A DNA stretch of 64,000 nt from Mycobacterium interjectum (lineage in GTDB: Bacteria; Actinomycetota; Actinomycetes; Mycobacteriales; Mycobacteriaceae). The translations under genes and the position numbers were made by a program. The stretch covers positions 292,733 through 356,732 of the forward strand of contig LQPB01000090.1 in assembly GCA_002102225.1 (NCBI GenBank). Direction: 5' to 3'. The notes under the pieces are model-generated. The model saw only the letters and a list, made by a program, of their open reading frames with translations, searched no databases and was not told the origin of the DNA. Positions 16,660 to 25,187 of this stretch are shown here, one piece after another (within the stretch, counting starts at the first letter, position 1; each line of letters begins with the position of its first letter).

Positions 16660-17568
16660 ATGGCACAGAGCGAATCGGGTGGCACCCACCTGAAGCCGCC
16701 GGTCGAGGCAGTCCGATCCCATTACGACAAGTCGAACGAGTTTTTCAAGCTGTGGCTCGACCCGTCGATGACGTACAGCTGCGGTTACTGGGAAGAGGGC
16801 GCCAAGACGCTGGAAGAGGCCCAGTACGCCAAGCGCAAGCTCGCCCTGGACAAGCTCAACCTCGAGCCCGGCATGACGCTGCTCGACATCGGCTCCGGCT
16901 GGGGCTCGACCATGCGGCACGCCGTCGAGGAATACGACGTGAACGTCATCGGCCTGACGCTGAGCGAGAACCAGTACGCCCACTGTGTGGCCGAGTTCGA
17001 CAAAATGGACAGCCCCCGCCGCAAAGAGGTGCGGATCCAGGGCTGGGAGGAATTCCCCGAGGACGAGCGGATCGACCGCATCGTGTCGCTGGGTGCGTTC
17101 GAGCACTTCGCCGACGGAGCCGGCGACGCCGGCTACGAGCGTTACGGCGTCTTCTTCAAGAAGTTCTACAACTTGCTGCCCGACGACGGCCGGATGCTGT
17201 TGCACAGCATCGTGGTGCCCACCGCCGAGGAGGGCAAGGCTCTGGGCTTGAAGACCACGATGAGCTTGCTGCGATTCATCAGTTTCATCCTGAGGGAGAT
17301 CTACCCGGGCGGCAGGTTGCCTCAGGTCGAGCAGGTCGATCGGTACTCCACCGAGGCCGGTTTCAAGATCGACCGCCATCACTTCATCGGCAAGAACTAC
17401 GTTCCGACGCTGACGGCCTGGGCGGACGCTCTCGAGGCACACAAGGACGAGGCGATCGCTCTCAAGGGTCAGGAGACCTACGACATCTACCTGCACTACC
17501 TGCGGGGCTGCTCGGACCTGTTCCGCGACGGCTACACGAACGTGTGCCAGTTCACCATGGTCAAGTAG
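16660..17568 (+). CDS. cmaA2: Cyclopropane mycolic acid synthase CmaA2
   Basis: 302 residues, as in M. tuberculosis CmaA2. It uses SAM to add a methylene bridge to a double bond of mycolic acids; the M. tuberculosis enzyme makes trans rings. The CmaA2-specific N-terminus is present (GTHLKPPVEAVRSHYDKSNEFFK), as are SENQYAH, GAFEHFADGAGDAG and the C-terminal GQETYDIYLHYLRGCSDLFRD. The active-site Cys41 (TYSCGYW) and the Glu of GAFEHF, the usual carbonate ligands, are kept. Two deviations stand out: CAYFERxDMTLEEAQ has become CGYWEEGAKTLEEAQ, and the SAM loop DIGCGWG is DIGSGWG. It is likely cotranscribed with the HadA-like gene. Confidence 0.92.
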   Translation: MAQSESGGTHLKPPVEAVRSHYDKSNEFFKLWLDPSMTYSCGYWEEGAKTLEEAQYAKRKLALDKLNLEPGMTLLDIGSGWGSTMRHAVEEYDVNVIGLTLSENQYAHCVAEFDKMDSPRRKEVRIQGWEEFPEDERIDRIVSLGAFEHFADGAGDAGYERYGVFFKKFYNLLPDDGRMLLHSIVVPTAEEGKALGLKTTMSLLRFISFILREIYPGGRLPQVEQVDRYSTEAGFKIDRHHFIGKNYVPTLTAWADALEAHKDEAIALKGQETYDIYLHYLRGCSDLFRDGYTNVCQFTMVK

Positions 17569-17577
17569 CGAAAAGGC

Positions 17578-18645
17578 TCAGCCGAAAAAGATATTGCGAC
17601 GGCCGGCCAGCAGACGGTACAGCGTCTGCTGGATCGTCTCGCGCACCTGATCGGTCAGCTCGAAGGTGACCATCGGGTCCTCGGCGTCGGACGCCGCATA
17701 GTCGTTCGTGTAGATCGGCTCACCGAATGCGATGCGCCACTTCGACGGCAGCGGCACCAGGCCCGCGGGCCCGGCCAGCGGGAACAGCGGGGTGACCGGG
17801 AAGTACGGCAACCCGAACAGCCGCGCCAGCAGCTTGACGTCGGTGAGCATCGGGTAGATCTCTTCGGAGCCGACGATCGAGCACGGGACGATCGGGGCCT
17901 TGGTGCGCAGCGCCGCCGTCACGAAGCCGCCGCGCCCGAACCGCTGCAACCGGTAACGGTCCTCGAACCGCTTGCCCAGACCCTTGTAGCCCTCGGGGAA
18001 CACCGCGGTGAGTTCGCCGGCGGCCAGCAGGCGATGCGCGTCCGTCGTGCAGGCCATGGTGTGGCCCGCCTTGCGGGCGGCTTCGCCGACCACGGGCAGG
18101 TCGAACACCATGTCGGCGGCCAGCAGCCGCAGGTCGCGCTGCGCCGGATGCTCGTCGTGCACGGCCACCGACAGCATCAACCCGTCGAACGGCAACACCC
18201 CGGCGTGGTTGGCCACCACCAACGCGGCGCCCTCGCTCGGCAGGTTCTCGACGCCGCTGACCTCGACCCGGAACCACGACCGGAAGAAGAAGCGCAGCAA
18301 AGGCCGAACGATCGCGCTGTTGAAGTGCGGGTCGAACCCGAACTCGTCGACGGTGTAGTCGCCGGTGAAGCGCTGGCGCAGGAAGCCCGCGACCGCGGCG
18401 ACCTTCTGCGCGAGGTCGTTGAGCGGCGCGTCGGGGGCGGAAGTCGCGCCGGCGGCGCGGCGGTGTTCGTCGATTTCGCGAACGACCGCGGCGATCTGTT
18501 CGGCCGACGCCCGGCCGCGCGGATCCGAGAGCAAGGAGGGATGTTGACGGGACGACTCAGCCCGCTGATCGGCTTTACGCCGCGCTGCTACCCGACCCCG
18601 ATTCGTATGCAGTGGAATGACGTTCGCTCTGGTTTCGCCAGCCAC
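17578..18645 (-). CDS. PlsC-type lysophospholipid/glycerolipid acyltransferase (Rv0502-like)
   Basis: 355 residues from GTG 18645 with AGGTAGG upstream. The LPLAT domain occupies about residues 135-340: NHAGVLPFD is the His/Asp motif in the spacing typical of this subfamily (H-x6-D), and AVFPEGYKGLGKRF is the FPEG motif; PIVPCSIVGSEE and FGEPI follow. It probably esterifies a glycerol- or lysolipid acceptor with acyl-CoA or acyl-ACP at the inner membrane face. The N-terminal 100 residues are charged and probably disordered. The gene starts five bases after the galE2 stop, so the two form an operon. The donor and acceptor are not predictable. Confidence 0.85.
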   Translation of the reverse strand: MAGETRANVIPLHTNRGRVAARRKADQRAESSRQHPSLLSDPRGRASAEQIAAVVREIDEHRRAAGATSAPDAPLNDLAQKVAAVAGFLRQRFTGDYTVDEFGFDPHFNSAIVRPLLRFFFRSWFRVEVSGVENLPSEGAALVVANHAGVLPFDGLMLSVAVHDEHPAQRDLRLLAADMVFDLPVVGEAARKAGHTMACTTDAHRLLAAGELTAVFPEGYKGLGKRFEDRYRLQRFGRGGFVTAALRTKAPIVPCSIVGSEEIYPMLTDVKLLARLFGLPYFPVTPLFPLAGPAGLVPLPSKWRIAFGEPIYTNDYAASDAEDPMVTFELTDQVRETIQQTLYRLLAGRRNIFFG

Positions 18646-18650
18646 GATAC

Positions 18651-19766
18651 CTACCTGCCCCCACCCCATGGAATTGCATTTCGGCTTCCCCAGCGCTGCG
18701 CTAATGCTATGGCGCGACCCTCCAGGGAGCGTACCCGATCGGGGTCGATTATGGGAGTCAGGCCACGGCCGCGGACGTAGTCGTCGAACGCCTCGGCCGT
18801 CGTCCATTTCGGCTGGTAGCCCAGTTCCGTGCGCATTCTCGTGGTGTCCATGACGCGGCCGTAACTCAAATAATCAAACTGATCGCGAGTGATCTCGGTA
18901 TAGCGGTTAGCCCGTCTCAGCGAATCCAGCGCCCACACGCCAAAACCGGGCACCGGCACGGGGATTCGGCCCGCCCGCCGGATCGCCTGGGACAGCATGA
19001 TGATGCCGTCGGCGCCGATGTTGAACGTGCCGGCCTTGCCCGCCATCGCCGCGCGCTCCAGGGCACCCAGCGCGTCCTGCTCGTGCAGCAGCTGCAATCG
19101 CGCGTCGCGGCCGAACATGGTCGGGACCAACGGCCCGGCCAGATAGCGCGACAGCGAGGTGTCCATCGCCGGGCCGATCATGTTGGCCAGCCGCAGAATC
19201 GTCACCGCGATGTCGGGCCGGCGCCGCCCCAGCCCGCGCACGTAACCCTCGATGTCGAGGCTGTCCTTCGCGAACCCTTCGCGGAAGGGCCGGCGGCTGC
19301 TGCTGTCCTCGGTGAACATGACGGGGTCGTGCGCGCTCGACCCGTACACCTCGGAGGTCGACTTGAGGATCACGCGACGCACCGTCGGCGCCTTCTGACA
19401 GGCCGCGAAGAGTTGCATCGCGCCCATCACGTTGATTTCCTTCAACGCCGCGCTGCCGCCGGATCGCGGCGCGTACGACGCCGCCGCGGCGTGCACCACC
19501 GTGTCGACTTCGCCGTTGCGAATCACCTTGGCAATGAACGGATTACGAATGTCGGCGCGGACGAACTCGGCCCGCCCCATGCGGCGCAGCATGTCCTTGC
19601 TGGGGGCGATCGCGTCCACCGCAATGACCCCCTTGATCAAGGGATTCTGCGCGAGCCGGGCAGTCAGGTAGCCGCCCAGAAACCGGCACGCGCCGGTGAC
19701 GAGCACGACTTTGGGGTAGTGCACGGTGCCGGAAGTTCCGGCACCTTCCCCGCTCGACTGATCCAC
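18651..19766 (-). CDS. galE2: NAD-dependent epimerase/dehydratase family protein GalE2
   Basis: 371 residues from GTG 19766. Extended SDR with the nucleotide-binding motif VTGACRFLGG (24-32, instead of GxTGxxGxxG with small residues), an acidic strand end (IAVDAIAPSK), ADIRNP, HAAAASYAPR and LKSTSEVYGSS. The expected catalytic YxxxK is not evident: the corresponding helix reads DIEGYVRGLGRR, with Gly where the Lys should be. So sugar epimerase activity, implied by the name, is unproven. A TANNNT box ends six bases before the GTG, suggesting leaderless expression. It is followed within five bases by the PlsC-type gene. Confidence 0.82.
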   Translation of the reverse strand: MDQSSGEGAGTSGTVHYPKVVLVTGACRFLGGYLTARLAQNPLIKGVIAVDAIAPSKDMLRRMGRAEFVRADIRNPFIAKVIRNGEVDTVVHAAAASYAPRSGGSAALKEINVMGAMQLFAACQKAPTVRRVILKSTSEVYGSSAHDPVMFTEDSSSRRPFREGFAKDSLDIEGYVRGLGRRRPDIAVTILRLANMIGPAMDTSLSRYLAGPLVPTMFGRDARLQLLHEQDALGALERAAMAGKAGTFNIGADGIIMLSQAIRRAGRIPVPVPGFGVWALDSLRRANRYTEITRDQFDYLSYGRVMDTTRMRTELGYQPKWTTAEAFDDYVRGRGLTPIIDPDRVRSLEGRAIALAQRWGSRNAIPWGGGR

Positions 19767-19772
19767 CCAAAC

Positions 19773-19778
19773 AGCCTA
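19773..19778 (-). promoter_or_regulatory. -10 box for leaderless galE2
   Basis: TAGGCT on the minus strand, followed by six bases and then the GTG of galE2, which would put the transcription start on the start codon. Confidence 0.6.
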
Positions 19779-19836
19779 ACGGGCGGCGAGACAGCGGCGT
19801 TATGACGACGCGGCGGTCGGCTGGGCTTACTTGGGC

Positions 19837-19938
19837 TTACTTGCCAAGTTTTCTGCGCTGCACCCGGGTGCGACGCAGCAGCTTGCGGTGCTTCTTCTTC
19901 GACATGCGCTTGCGCCGCTTCTTGATTACTGAACCCAT
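19837..19938 (-). CDS. 30S ribosomal protein bS22 (AURKAIP1/COX24 domain)
   Basis: 33 residues, [19 protein letters not shown] onward, ending RVQRRKLGK; about half of the residues are Lys or Arg. This matches the mycobacterial small protein Rv0500B, identified structurally as ribosomal protein bS22 of the small subunit (established for M. smegmatis). GGAG lies just upstream of the ATG. The gene sits between the HTH gene (starts 20294) and galE2. Its size means automatic pipelines often omit it. Confidence 0.92.
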
Positions 19939-20036
19939 GAACTCCGCTATCTGACCGGTGACCTGCTCCTACTTGACCCGGACACTTTACCCGGCAGTCA
20001 GCGTGGAACACCAAACCGGCGGCGCAGGGCGGTGGG

Positions 20037-20294
20037 TCAGCCGGCGTCGAAGTACGAAGTCTCCAGCATGTCGTGCACGGCCTTGGCGTGCACCCGGAAG
20101 GAGCGCCCGACCCGAACCGCGGGCAGCTCGCCGTTGTGCACCAGCCGGTAGACCGTCATCTTGGAGACGCGCATCAGTGCTGCCACCTCCGCGACGGTCA
20201 AAAATTGTGTCCTGGCCTGCTGGCCATCGCCGGAACCGGAGTCCCGCCCCTTACCAGCGGAATCTCGTGCCGATGGCCCGTTCGTAGACGTCAT
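20037..20294 (-). CDS. Excisionase-family HTH DNA-binding protein (Rv0500A-like)
   Basis: 85 residues. The first 28 are Gly/Ser-rich and disordered. Then comes a MerR/excisionase-type winged helix: FLTVAEVAALMRVSKMTVYRLVHNGELPAVRVGRSFRV, where the VSKMTVYRLV segment is the recognition helix and GRSFRV the wing. Single-domain proteins of this type act as regulators in actinobacteria; I see no recombinase or phage gene nearby, so an excisionase role is unlikely. It is 98 bases upstream of bS22 on the same strand. Confidence 0.85.
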   Translation of the reverse strand: MTSTNGPSARDSAGKGRDSGSGDGQQARTQFLTVAEVAALMRVSKMTVYRLVHNGELPAVRVGRSFRVHAKAVHDMLETSYFDAG

Positions 20295-20323
20295 CGCAAC
20301 CCAATCGTGTCAGGCCCGCGCAA

Positions 20324-20349
20324 TGCCAGCGGCTTCCCCTCCGCTGGCA
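20324..20349. repeat. Nine-base-pair inverted repeat between proC and HTH gene
   Basis: TGCCAGCGG (20324-20332) and CCGCTGGCA (20341-20349) are exact inverted copies with an eight-base loop. It lies 86 bases beyond the proC stop and 30 bases before the HTH start on the same strand. It could be a terminator for proC without a U-run, or an operator for the HTH gene. Confidence 0.6.
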
Positions 20350-20434
20350 CCCACACGTGCATACAAAGAGGAGAATAGCGGGACTAGTGGGGTTAATGGT
20401 ACTGGTGAGGGACAATCAGTCCGGAAATCATGAA

Positions 20435-21319
20435 TTATTCGGATGTAATTCTTAGCTGCTCAGAGCGCCTTTTTGCGGCCTGAACGGCCGCGTCGACGGC
20501 CACCCGCAATCCCCCTCGTTCCAGTTCGCGCAGCGCAGCGGCGGTGGTGCCGCCGGGCGACGTGACCGTCGCGCGCAGCTGCGCCGCCGTGGCGTCCGCG
20601 CGCGCCCCCAGCGCCTCGCGCTCGACCGATCGATCGGAATCCATCCGCTCGAGCAGCATCGCCGCCGAGCCCGCCATCGTCTGCGCCGTCAGGTCGGTGG
20701 CGACCGAGCGGCTCAGTCCCGCCGCGACCCCGGCGTCGACCAGGGCCTCGACCATCAAAAAGAAATAGGCCGGGCCGGATCCCGACAGCGCGGTCACGGC
20801 GTCCATCTGGGATTCGGGGACGGTCAGCACGCCGCCGACGGAGTCGAACAGGGCCGAGACCTCTTCCAGCTGTGGTTCGGTCACGAAGCGGCCCTTGGCC
20901 AGAGCGGTCACCCCGGCGCCCACCAGCGCCGCGGCGTTGGGCATCGCGCGGACCACCGGCGTTCCGGCCGGCAGCTTGGATTCGAAGTAGCCGATCGTGA
21001 TGCCCGCCGCGACGGTGACGAAAACCTGCTCGGCGCTGTCGGTCTCGGCGTCGGCGGCCGCACGGGCCAGCTCCCCCATCACGGCGTCGACGTCGGCCGG
21101 CTTCACCGCCACGACGACGAAGGTCGCGTTGTCCACCGCGTCGCTGACCGACGCCACGCGCACCGCATAGGTCTCGGCCAGGTACTCGGCGCGGTCGGGC
21201 ATCCGCTCGGCCACCACCAGGTCCTTGACCTGCCGGCCCGCGCGCAGCAGGCCCGACAGCAATGCCTCGCCGATGCTGCCGCCGCCGATGATCGCGATTC
21301 GTGCCATGGCGGAAAGCAT
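20435..21319 (-). CDS. proC: Pyrroline-5-carboxylate reductase
   Basis: 294 residues, last step of proline synthesis: NAD(P)H reduction of pyrroline-5-carboxylate. The Rossmann motif IAIIGGGSIGEALLSGLLRAG is near the N-terminus. VVAVKPADVD, VRAMPNAAALVGAG, the family signature around SGSGPAYFFLMVEALVDAGV, and TVTSPGGTTAAALRELERGG are all present. The start is taken at ATG 21319 to match the length of the M. tuberculosis protein; ATG 21307 (MARIAIIGGG) and GTG 21328 are alternatives and no clear ribosome site decides. A 15-base gap separates it from the thioesterase stop upstream. Confidence 0.94.
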   Translation of the reverse strand: MLSAMARIAIIGGGSIGEALLSGLLRAGRQVKDLVVAERMPDRAEYLAETYAVRVASVSDAVDNATFVVVAVKPADVDAVMGELARAAADAETDSAEQVFVTVAAGITIGYFESKLPAGTPVVRAMPNAAALVGAGVTALAKGRFVTEPQLEEVSALFDSVGGVLTVPESQMDAVTALSGSGPAYFFLMVEALVDAGVAAGLSRSVATDLTAQTMAGSAAMLLERMDSDRSVEREALGARADATAAQLRATVTSPGGTTAAALRELERGGLRVAVDAAVQAAKRRSEQLRITSE

Positions 21320-21334
21320 TCCAGACACCGCCCG

Positions 21335-22174
21335 CTAACGGGCGGCGGGCACCATCGCCAGTTGCCGGGCCTGCACCACCAGGCGGCCGAGGTGATCGAC
21401 GACGATGTGGTCCTCGTCGAACCAGTCATGGCCGATCTCCATGCAGGTCGCGATGATCCGCAGCCAGCCGTCGGCGGGCAGGGCGCGCAGGAAGGCCGTC
21501 AGCTGGACGGTGGGCGCCCAGCCGGTGCGGTCCACCGCGAAGGTCACCGGCGCCGACAGATCGCCGCACATGAGCGCGAACAGCGCGTCGGGAGCCACTC
21601 CGCGGGGGCGCGCCCACATCTGGATCATGGGCGGGTGCCCGTCGCTGGCCCGCATCGTCGACAGCAGCGGGCGCACGTCGCATCCCTCGCCCAGATGCAC
21701 CAGCCCGGCCAGGGGGTGGCCGGGCCCGATGGGCTCGACGTCGTCGGGCGGTTCGGGTGCCATCAGGTCCAGCACCGGGTTCGCCGACAACAGCGGGGCG
21801 GCGTGGCCCCCGGGGGGAAAATGCTCCGGCTGGCCGAGGTTGACCACGGCGTGCACCGCGGTGCGCTCGCCCTGCATGAGCTCGACATCGACGACGCTGA
21901 TCCGGCGGCCGCGCTTGCGGAAAGAGGTCTCCAACCGCATGGGCCCCGGGTCCGGCGCGGACAGAAAGCTCGCCGACACCGCGACCGGTTCTAAAACCGG
22001 CTCGGGTCCCTCCGGCTGCCCGCCGCACGCGGTGCGGGCGGCATTGGCGCACAGCGCCAGCATCGCGCCACCGTGCACCTTGGGTCCGATGGTCCAGTGC
22101 TTGTCGAGTTCGCCGTCGAATACGCCGGGGCTGACCTCCCGCAGGGTCATTGCGGTGGTGAATAACGCCGTCAA
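21335..22174 (-). CDS. Acyl-CoA thioesterase-like double hot-dog protein (Rv0499-like)
   Basis: 279 residues. I use TTG 22174 because GGGAG (22183-22179) lies four bases upstream; ATG 22150 is the alternative. Two tandem 4HBT_3-type hot-dog units are visible: KHWTIGPKVHGGAMLALCANAA in the first (the HGGxMLA helix typical of TesB-like enzymes) and DLSAPVTFAVDRTGWAPTVQLTAFLRALP in the second. Proteins of this layout hydrolyse medium- to long-chain acyl-CoA. It is cytosolic, in a run with proC and the sugar-isomerase-like gene on the same strand. Confidence 0.82.
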   Translation of the reverse strand: MTALFTTAMTLREVSPGVFDGELDKHWTIGPKVHGGAMLALCANAARTACGGQPEGPEPVLEPVAVSASFLSAPDPGPMRLETSFRKRGRRISVVDVELMQGERTAVHAVVNLGQPEHFPPGGHAAPLLSANPVLDLMAPEPPDDVEPIGPGHPLAGLVHLGEGCDVRPLLSTMRASDGHPPMIQMWARPRGVAPDALFALMCGDLSAPVTFAVDRTGWAPTVQLTAFLRALPADGWLRIIATCMEIGHDWFDEDHIVVDHLGRLVVQARQLAMVPAAR

Positions 22175-22210
22175 GGTTCTCCCGAGTTCTTCCTGGGTGG
22201 TGCGGGCAGG

Positions 22211-23053
22211 TCAGCGCAGCAGGTGGGTGCGGGCGAACTGCAACGACTCGGCCAGCATGCTTTCCCGCTCGCTGGCGCTGCGCGCGCTCGACGTGGACAC
22301 CTCCAAGATCACGTGGCCGGAGAAGCGGCCACCGGCCAGCATCTGGCACACCTCGGCGGTGGGCTGCGTGCCGCGCCCGGGCACCAGGTGCTCGTCGGCG
22401 GGCAGGCCGCTGCCGTCACACAGGTGCAGGTGGGTCAGGCCCTCGCCCATCCGCTCGGCCATGTCCAGGGCGTCGGAGCCCGCGGTGGCCGTGTGGGACA
22501 GATCCAGCGTGTAGTTCGCGTGGTTGCCGTCCAGCGGGTCGTAGGACGGCGCGAACGCCGAGATCGCCGGGCCCGGTCCACCGCCGCGCCTGCGCATGCG
22601 TTCCAGGGACTGCCCCGCGCCGAAGAAGCGATCGGCACGGAACGGGAACATGTTCTCGACGGCGACGTTGACGTCGCTGGATGCCTCCAGGGCGGCGACC
22701 TGGTCGCTGAACCCCTCCGCATAGCGGCGTTGCCAGCGAAACGGCGGGTGCACCACCACGGTCTGCGCGTCGAGCTGTTCGGCGGCCCGCACGCTGCGAT
22801 CCAGCTTGAGGATCGGGTTGGCGCCCCACACCCGCTGCGAGATCAGCAGGCAGGGCGCGTGCACGGACAGCACCGGGACGCGATAGCGGCGGGACAGCTT
22901 CTTGACGGCGGCGATGTCCTGGCTGACCGACTCGCTCCACACCATCAGCTCGACGCCGTCGTAGCCGAGCCTGTCCGCATACTCGAACGCGGCTTCGGCC
23001 CGCAACGGGTAGACCGAGGCCGTCGACAGGCCGACTTTGATTGCTGGGCGCAA
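22211..23053 (-). CDS. Sugar phosphate isomerase/epimerase-like TIM-barrel protein (Rv0498-like)
   Basis: 280 residues from TTG 23053, chosen for agreement with the remembered length of the M. tuberculosis orthologue; no good ribosome site is seen. AP endonuclease 2 / xylose isomerase-like TIM barrel: VGLSTASVYPLRAEAAFEYA, YDGVELMVWSES, VLSVHAPC, VVHPPFRWQRRY, NVAVENMFPF, YTLDLSHTATAG, THLHLCDGSG, HVILEVSTS. The His, Glu, Asp and His residues at strand ends fit divalent-metal binding. The substrate is unknown. Confidence 0.82.
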   Translation of the reverse strand: MRPAIKVGLSTASVYPLRAEAAFEYADRLGYDGVELMVWSESVSQDIAAVKKLSRRYRVPVLSVHAPCLLISQRVWGANPILKLDRSVRAAEQLDAQTVVVHPPFRWQRRYAEGFSDQVAALEASSDVNVAVENMFPFRADRFFGAGQSLERMRRRGGGPGPAISAFAPSYDPLDGNHANYTLDLSHTATAGSDALDMAERMGEGLTHLHLCDGSGLPADEHLVPGRGTQPTAEVCQMLAGGRFSGHVILEVSTSSARSASERESMLAESLQFARTHLLR

Positions 23054-23082
23054 TGGTCTGGGTGGGTTCTGGGGGGATCCGG

Positions 23083-24045
23083 CTAGCCCGACTGTAACGA
23101 CAGGGCGAGCGGCCCGAGCGTGATCAACGCGCCCACCGCGACGGCGATCAGCGTGCTGGCGATGTCCTCGGTTTTGCGCACCACGCGCACCCCCACCACC
23201 AAGCCGAGGATGACCAGCACCGAGAGCACCAATGCCACGATGCTGTTCCAGCGCCACAGCTCGTCGAACGCGACGAACAGCCCGGCGCCGAACGCGACCG
23301 CCAGGATCGACTGGAACACGATGAGGCAGCCGCGCCACAGCGCCCCGAGCCGGCCGGGCGCCTCGCGCGGCACCTCGCCGGCGCGCTCGGCGGCGACGCC
23401 GAGGCGGTCGTCGTCGGGTTCCTCGTCCGCGGACGGCGCCGCGCCGCGCCGCCGGGCCACCTCATCGGCGAGCGTCTGGCCACCGAACAGCGTGGAATCC
23501 GAGTGCAGGAAGGAGCGCACGAAGGCGGAATCCTCGGACGCGGGTTCGGCCTCGCGCACCTCGGAGTCGGTCACGTCTACCGGGATGTCGGCGTAGTGGT
23601 CCAGCGGGTCCGGGCTCATGTCCTCGGCGCCGGACTGGGCGGCGTCGGTGGGGGCCTCGGTGTGCGGCAGGGGCCGGGGATAGGCGCTGCGCTCCGGGCC
23701 GGTCAAACGTTGGGGTTGGGCCGGTGACTTGGGCCAGCGCGGCTCGGGCTCGGCCCAGTACGTGGACGCGGGCGGCTGCTCGCGAGCCTCCTCGGGGGCC
23801 GGCGCGGCGGCCTGCACGGTCCCGTGGGCCGCCGCTTCGGTGGTGTCGTGGTCGTCGTCGTCGTCGCGGATGACCGGAATCTCACCGGTGAGCTCGGCGA
23901 CCGTGACCGCGTCGCTGTCGCCGCGCCGACGGCGCCGCCGCCGGGTGACCGCCGGGGCGCCGATCGTTCCGTTCCTGGCCAGCAATTCGGCCACCGAGAT
24001 CGGCCGGGTGCCGGGGCTCTCGGTTTCGGAGTGTGGTCCGGTCAT
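23083..24045 (-). CDS. Membrane protein with long acidic cytoplasmic N-terminus (Rv0497-like)
   Basis: 320 residues. Residues 1-210 are low-complexity, acidic and Pro/Ala rich, with a basic patch (RRRRRRR near 35) and an Asp run near 62. Four hydrophobic segments follow from about residue 240 (CLIVFQSILAVAFGAGLFVAF, SIVALVLSVLVILGLVVGV, STLIAVAVGALITLGPLAL). The ATG overlaps the ppx1 TGA by four bases (ATGA), so translation is coupled to ppx1. The long disordered domain suggests scaffolding or phospho-regulation, but no motif supports a specific role. Confidence 0.8.
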   Translation of the reverse strand: MTGPHSETESPGTRPISVAELLARNGTIGAPAVTRRRRRRRGDSDAVTVAELTGEIPVIRDDDDDHDTTEAAAHGTVQAAAPAPEEAREQPPASTYWAEPEPRWPKSPAQPQRLTGPERSAYPRPLPHTEAPTDAAQSGAEDMSPDPLDHYADIPVDVTDSEVREAEPASEDSAFVRSFLHSDSTLFGGQTLADEVARRRGAAPSADEEPDDDRLGVAAERAGEVPREAPGRLGALWRGCLIVFQSILAVAFGAGLFVAFDELWRWNSIVALVLSVLVILGLVVGVRVVRKTEDIASTLIAVAVGALITLGPLALSLQSG

Positions 24046-25058
24046 GATTTGTCGCCTCTCGATCGGTTCGCGTTCCGATCAGCTTTCTGACCTCCAGCAT
24101 CGCGCACCGAACTACCGAAGAGCGCCGTTCCATCGGCTTCGCTGTCGAGTTTGCGCAAGATGAGACCTTCCCGTAACGCCCACGGGCAAATATCCACGGC
24201 TTCGATCGACAGCGCTCGCATGCTTGCCTCGGCCACCAGGGCACCCGCCACGATCTGCGGTGCCCGCTCGGCGCTCACTCCTTCCAGTTCGGCCCGGTCA
24301 GCCGTGGTCATCCTAGAGATGAAAGCTATGAGTTGCCTGAGCCCGTTTTCGGTCAGCGTCCTCTTGGCCCGCGGTCCCGCCGCCGAGGGCGCGGCCCCGG
24401 TGAGCCGCGCCAGCGAACGGAACGTCTTCGACGTGGCGACCGCGAGGTCGGGGGCGCCGGCCTCCAGGACCGCCACGGCCGATTCCGCCAGCTCGGCGTC
24501 CAGCCAGTCGCGCAGCATCGCCACCCGGCGCCGTCCGGGCGGGTCGTCGGGCAGCCATTCGCGGGTCAAGCGGCCAGCACCCAGCGGCAACGACAAAGCG
24601 ACCTCGGGCTCCTCGTCGACGCCGCTGGACAATTCCAGCGAGCCACCGCCGATGTCGAGGTTGATGATGCGCCCGGCGCTCCACCCGTACCACCGGCGCA
24701 CCGCGAGGAAGGTCAGCCGCGACTCGTCGACCCCGGTCAGCACCTGCAGCTCGACGCCGGCCTCTTTGCGCACCCGGGACAACACGTCGTCGGAATTCTC
24801 GGCGTCGCGGACCGCCGAGGTGGCGAACGCCATCAGCTCCTTGCAGCCGGAGCTGTCCGCGATCTTGGCGAACTCCTCGATCGTCGAAACCAACTTGTCC
24901 GCGCCGCGCTTGGTGATCTTCCCGGAGCTGTCGATCGACTCGGACAGCCGCAGTGTGGCCTTCGTCGAACTCATCGGCGTCGGGTGCCCACCGCGGTGGG
25001 CGTCGACCACCAACAGGTGGACCGTGTTGCTACCCACGTCGAGCACGCCTAACCGCAC
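24042..25058 (-). CDS. ppx1: Short exopolyphosphatase / pppGpp phosphohydrolase, Ppx1 type
   Basis: 338 residues from GTG 25058; the short single-unit form of the Ppx/GppA family, about the same length as M. tuberculosis Rv0496. ASKHA-fold phosphate loops: LDVGSNTVHLLVVD at the N-terminus and NLDIGGGSLELSSG near residue 140, plus MAFATSAVRDAEN. The enzyme removes terminal phosphate from polyphosphate, linking it to the phosphate-responsive SenX3-RegX3 system about 6 kb away. A TANNNT box lies exactly six bases before the GTG, so a leaderless transcript is likely. It shares a divergent 129-base region with the cysteine-rich gene at 25188. Confidence 0.88.
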   Translation of the reverse strand: MRLGVLDVGSNTVHLLVVDAHRGGHPTPMSSTKATLRLSESIDSSGKITKRGADKLVSTIEEFAKIADSSGCKELMAFATSAVRDAENSDDVLSRVRKEAGVELQVLTGVDESRLTFLAVRRWYGWSAGRIINLDIGGGSLELSSGVDEEPEVALSLPLGAGRLTREWLPDDPPGRRRVAMLRDWLDAELAESAVAVLEAGAPDLAVATSKTFRSLARLTGAAPSAAGPRAKRTLTENGLRQLIAFISRMTTADRAELEGVSAERAPQIVAGALVAEASMRALSIEAVDICPWALREGLILRKLDSEADGTALFGSSVRDAGGQKADRNANRSRGDKS

Positions 25059-25064
25059 AGAAAC

Positions 25065-25070
25065 AACCTA
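25065..25070 (-). promoter_or_regulatory. -10 box for leaderless ppx1
   Basis: TAGGTT on the minus strand, six bases, then GTG of ppx1; the geometry expected when transcription begins on the start codon. Confidence 0.62.
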
Positions 25071-25174
25071 GCCGGGTGACGATGCGCGCCGCGCAGCGGC
25101 GCGAGGTGGGGGCCGGCATTCCGCTCCGGCCGGAGTCCTCTCGCGTCAAAGTGCCGGCAAGCGAAAACGTGGTC

Positions 25175-25180
25175 TAACGT
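25175..25180 (+). promoter_or_regulatory. -10 box for leaderless cysteine-rich gene
   Basis: TAACGT, seven bases, then GTG 25188. No Shine-Dalgarno sequence is present between box and start. Confidence 0.55.
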
Positions 25181-25187
25181 TGGCGAC

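Noticed and set aside
18646..18807. Longer N-terminus for the PlsC-type acyltransferase
   Set aside because: It would overlap the end of galE2; GTG 18645 has a ribosome site and fits the orthologue.
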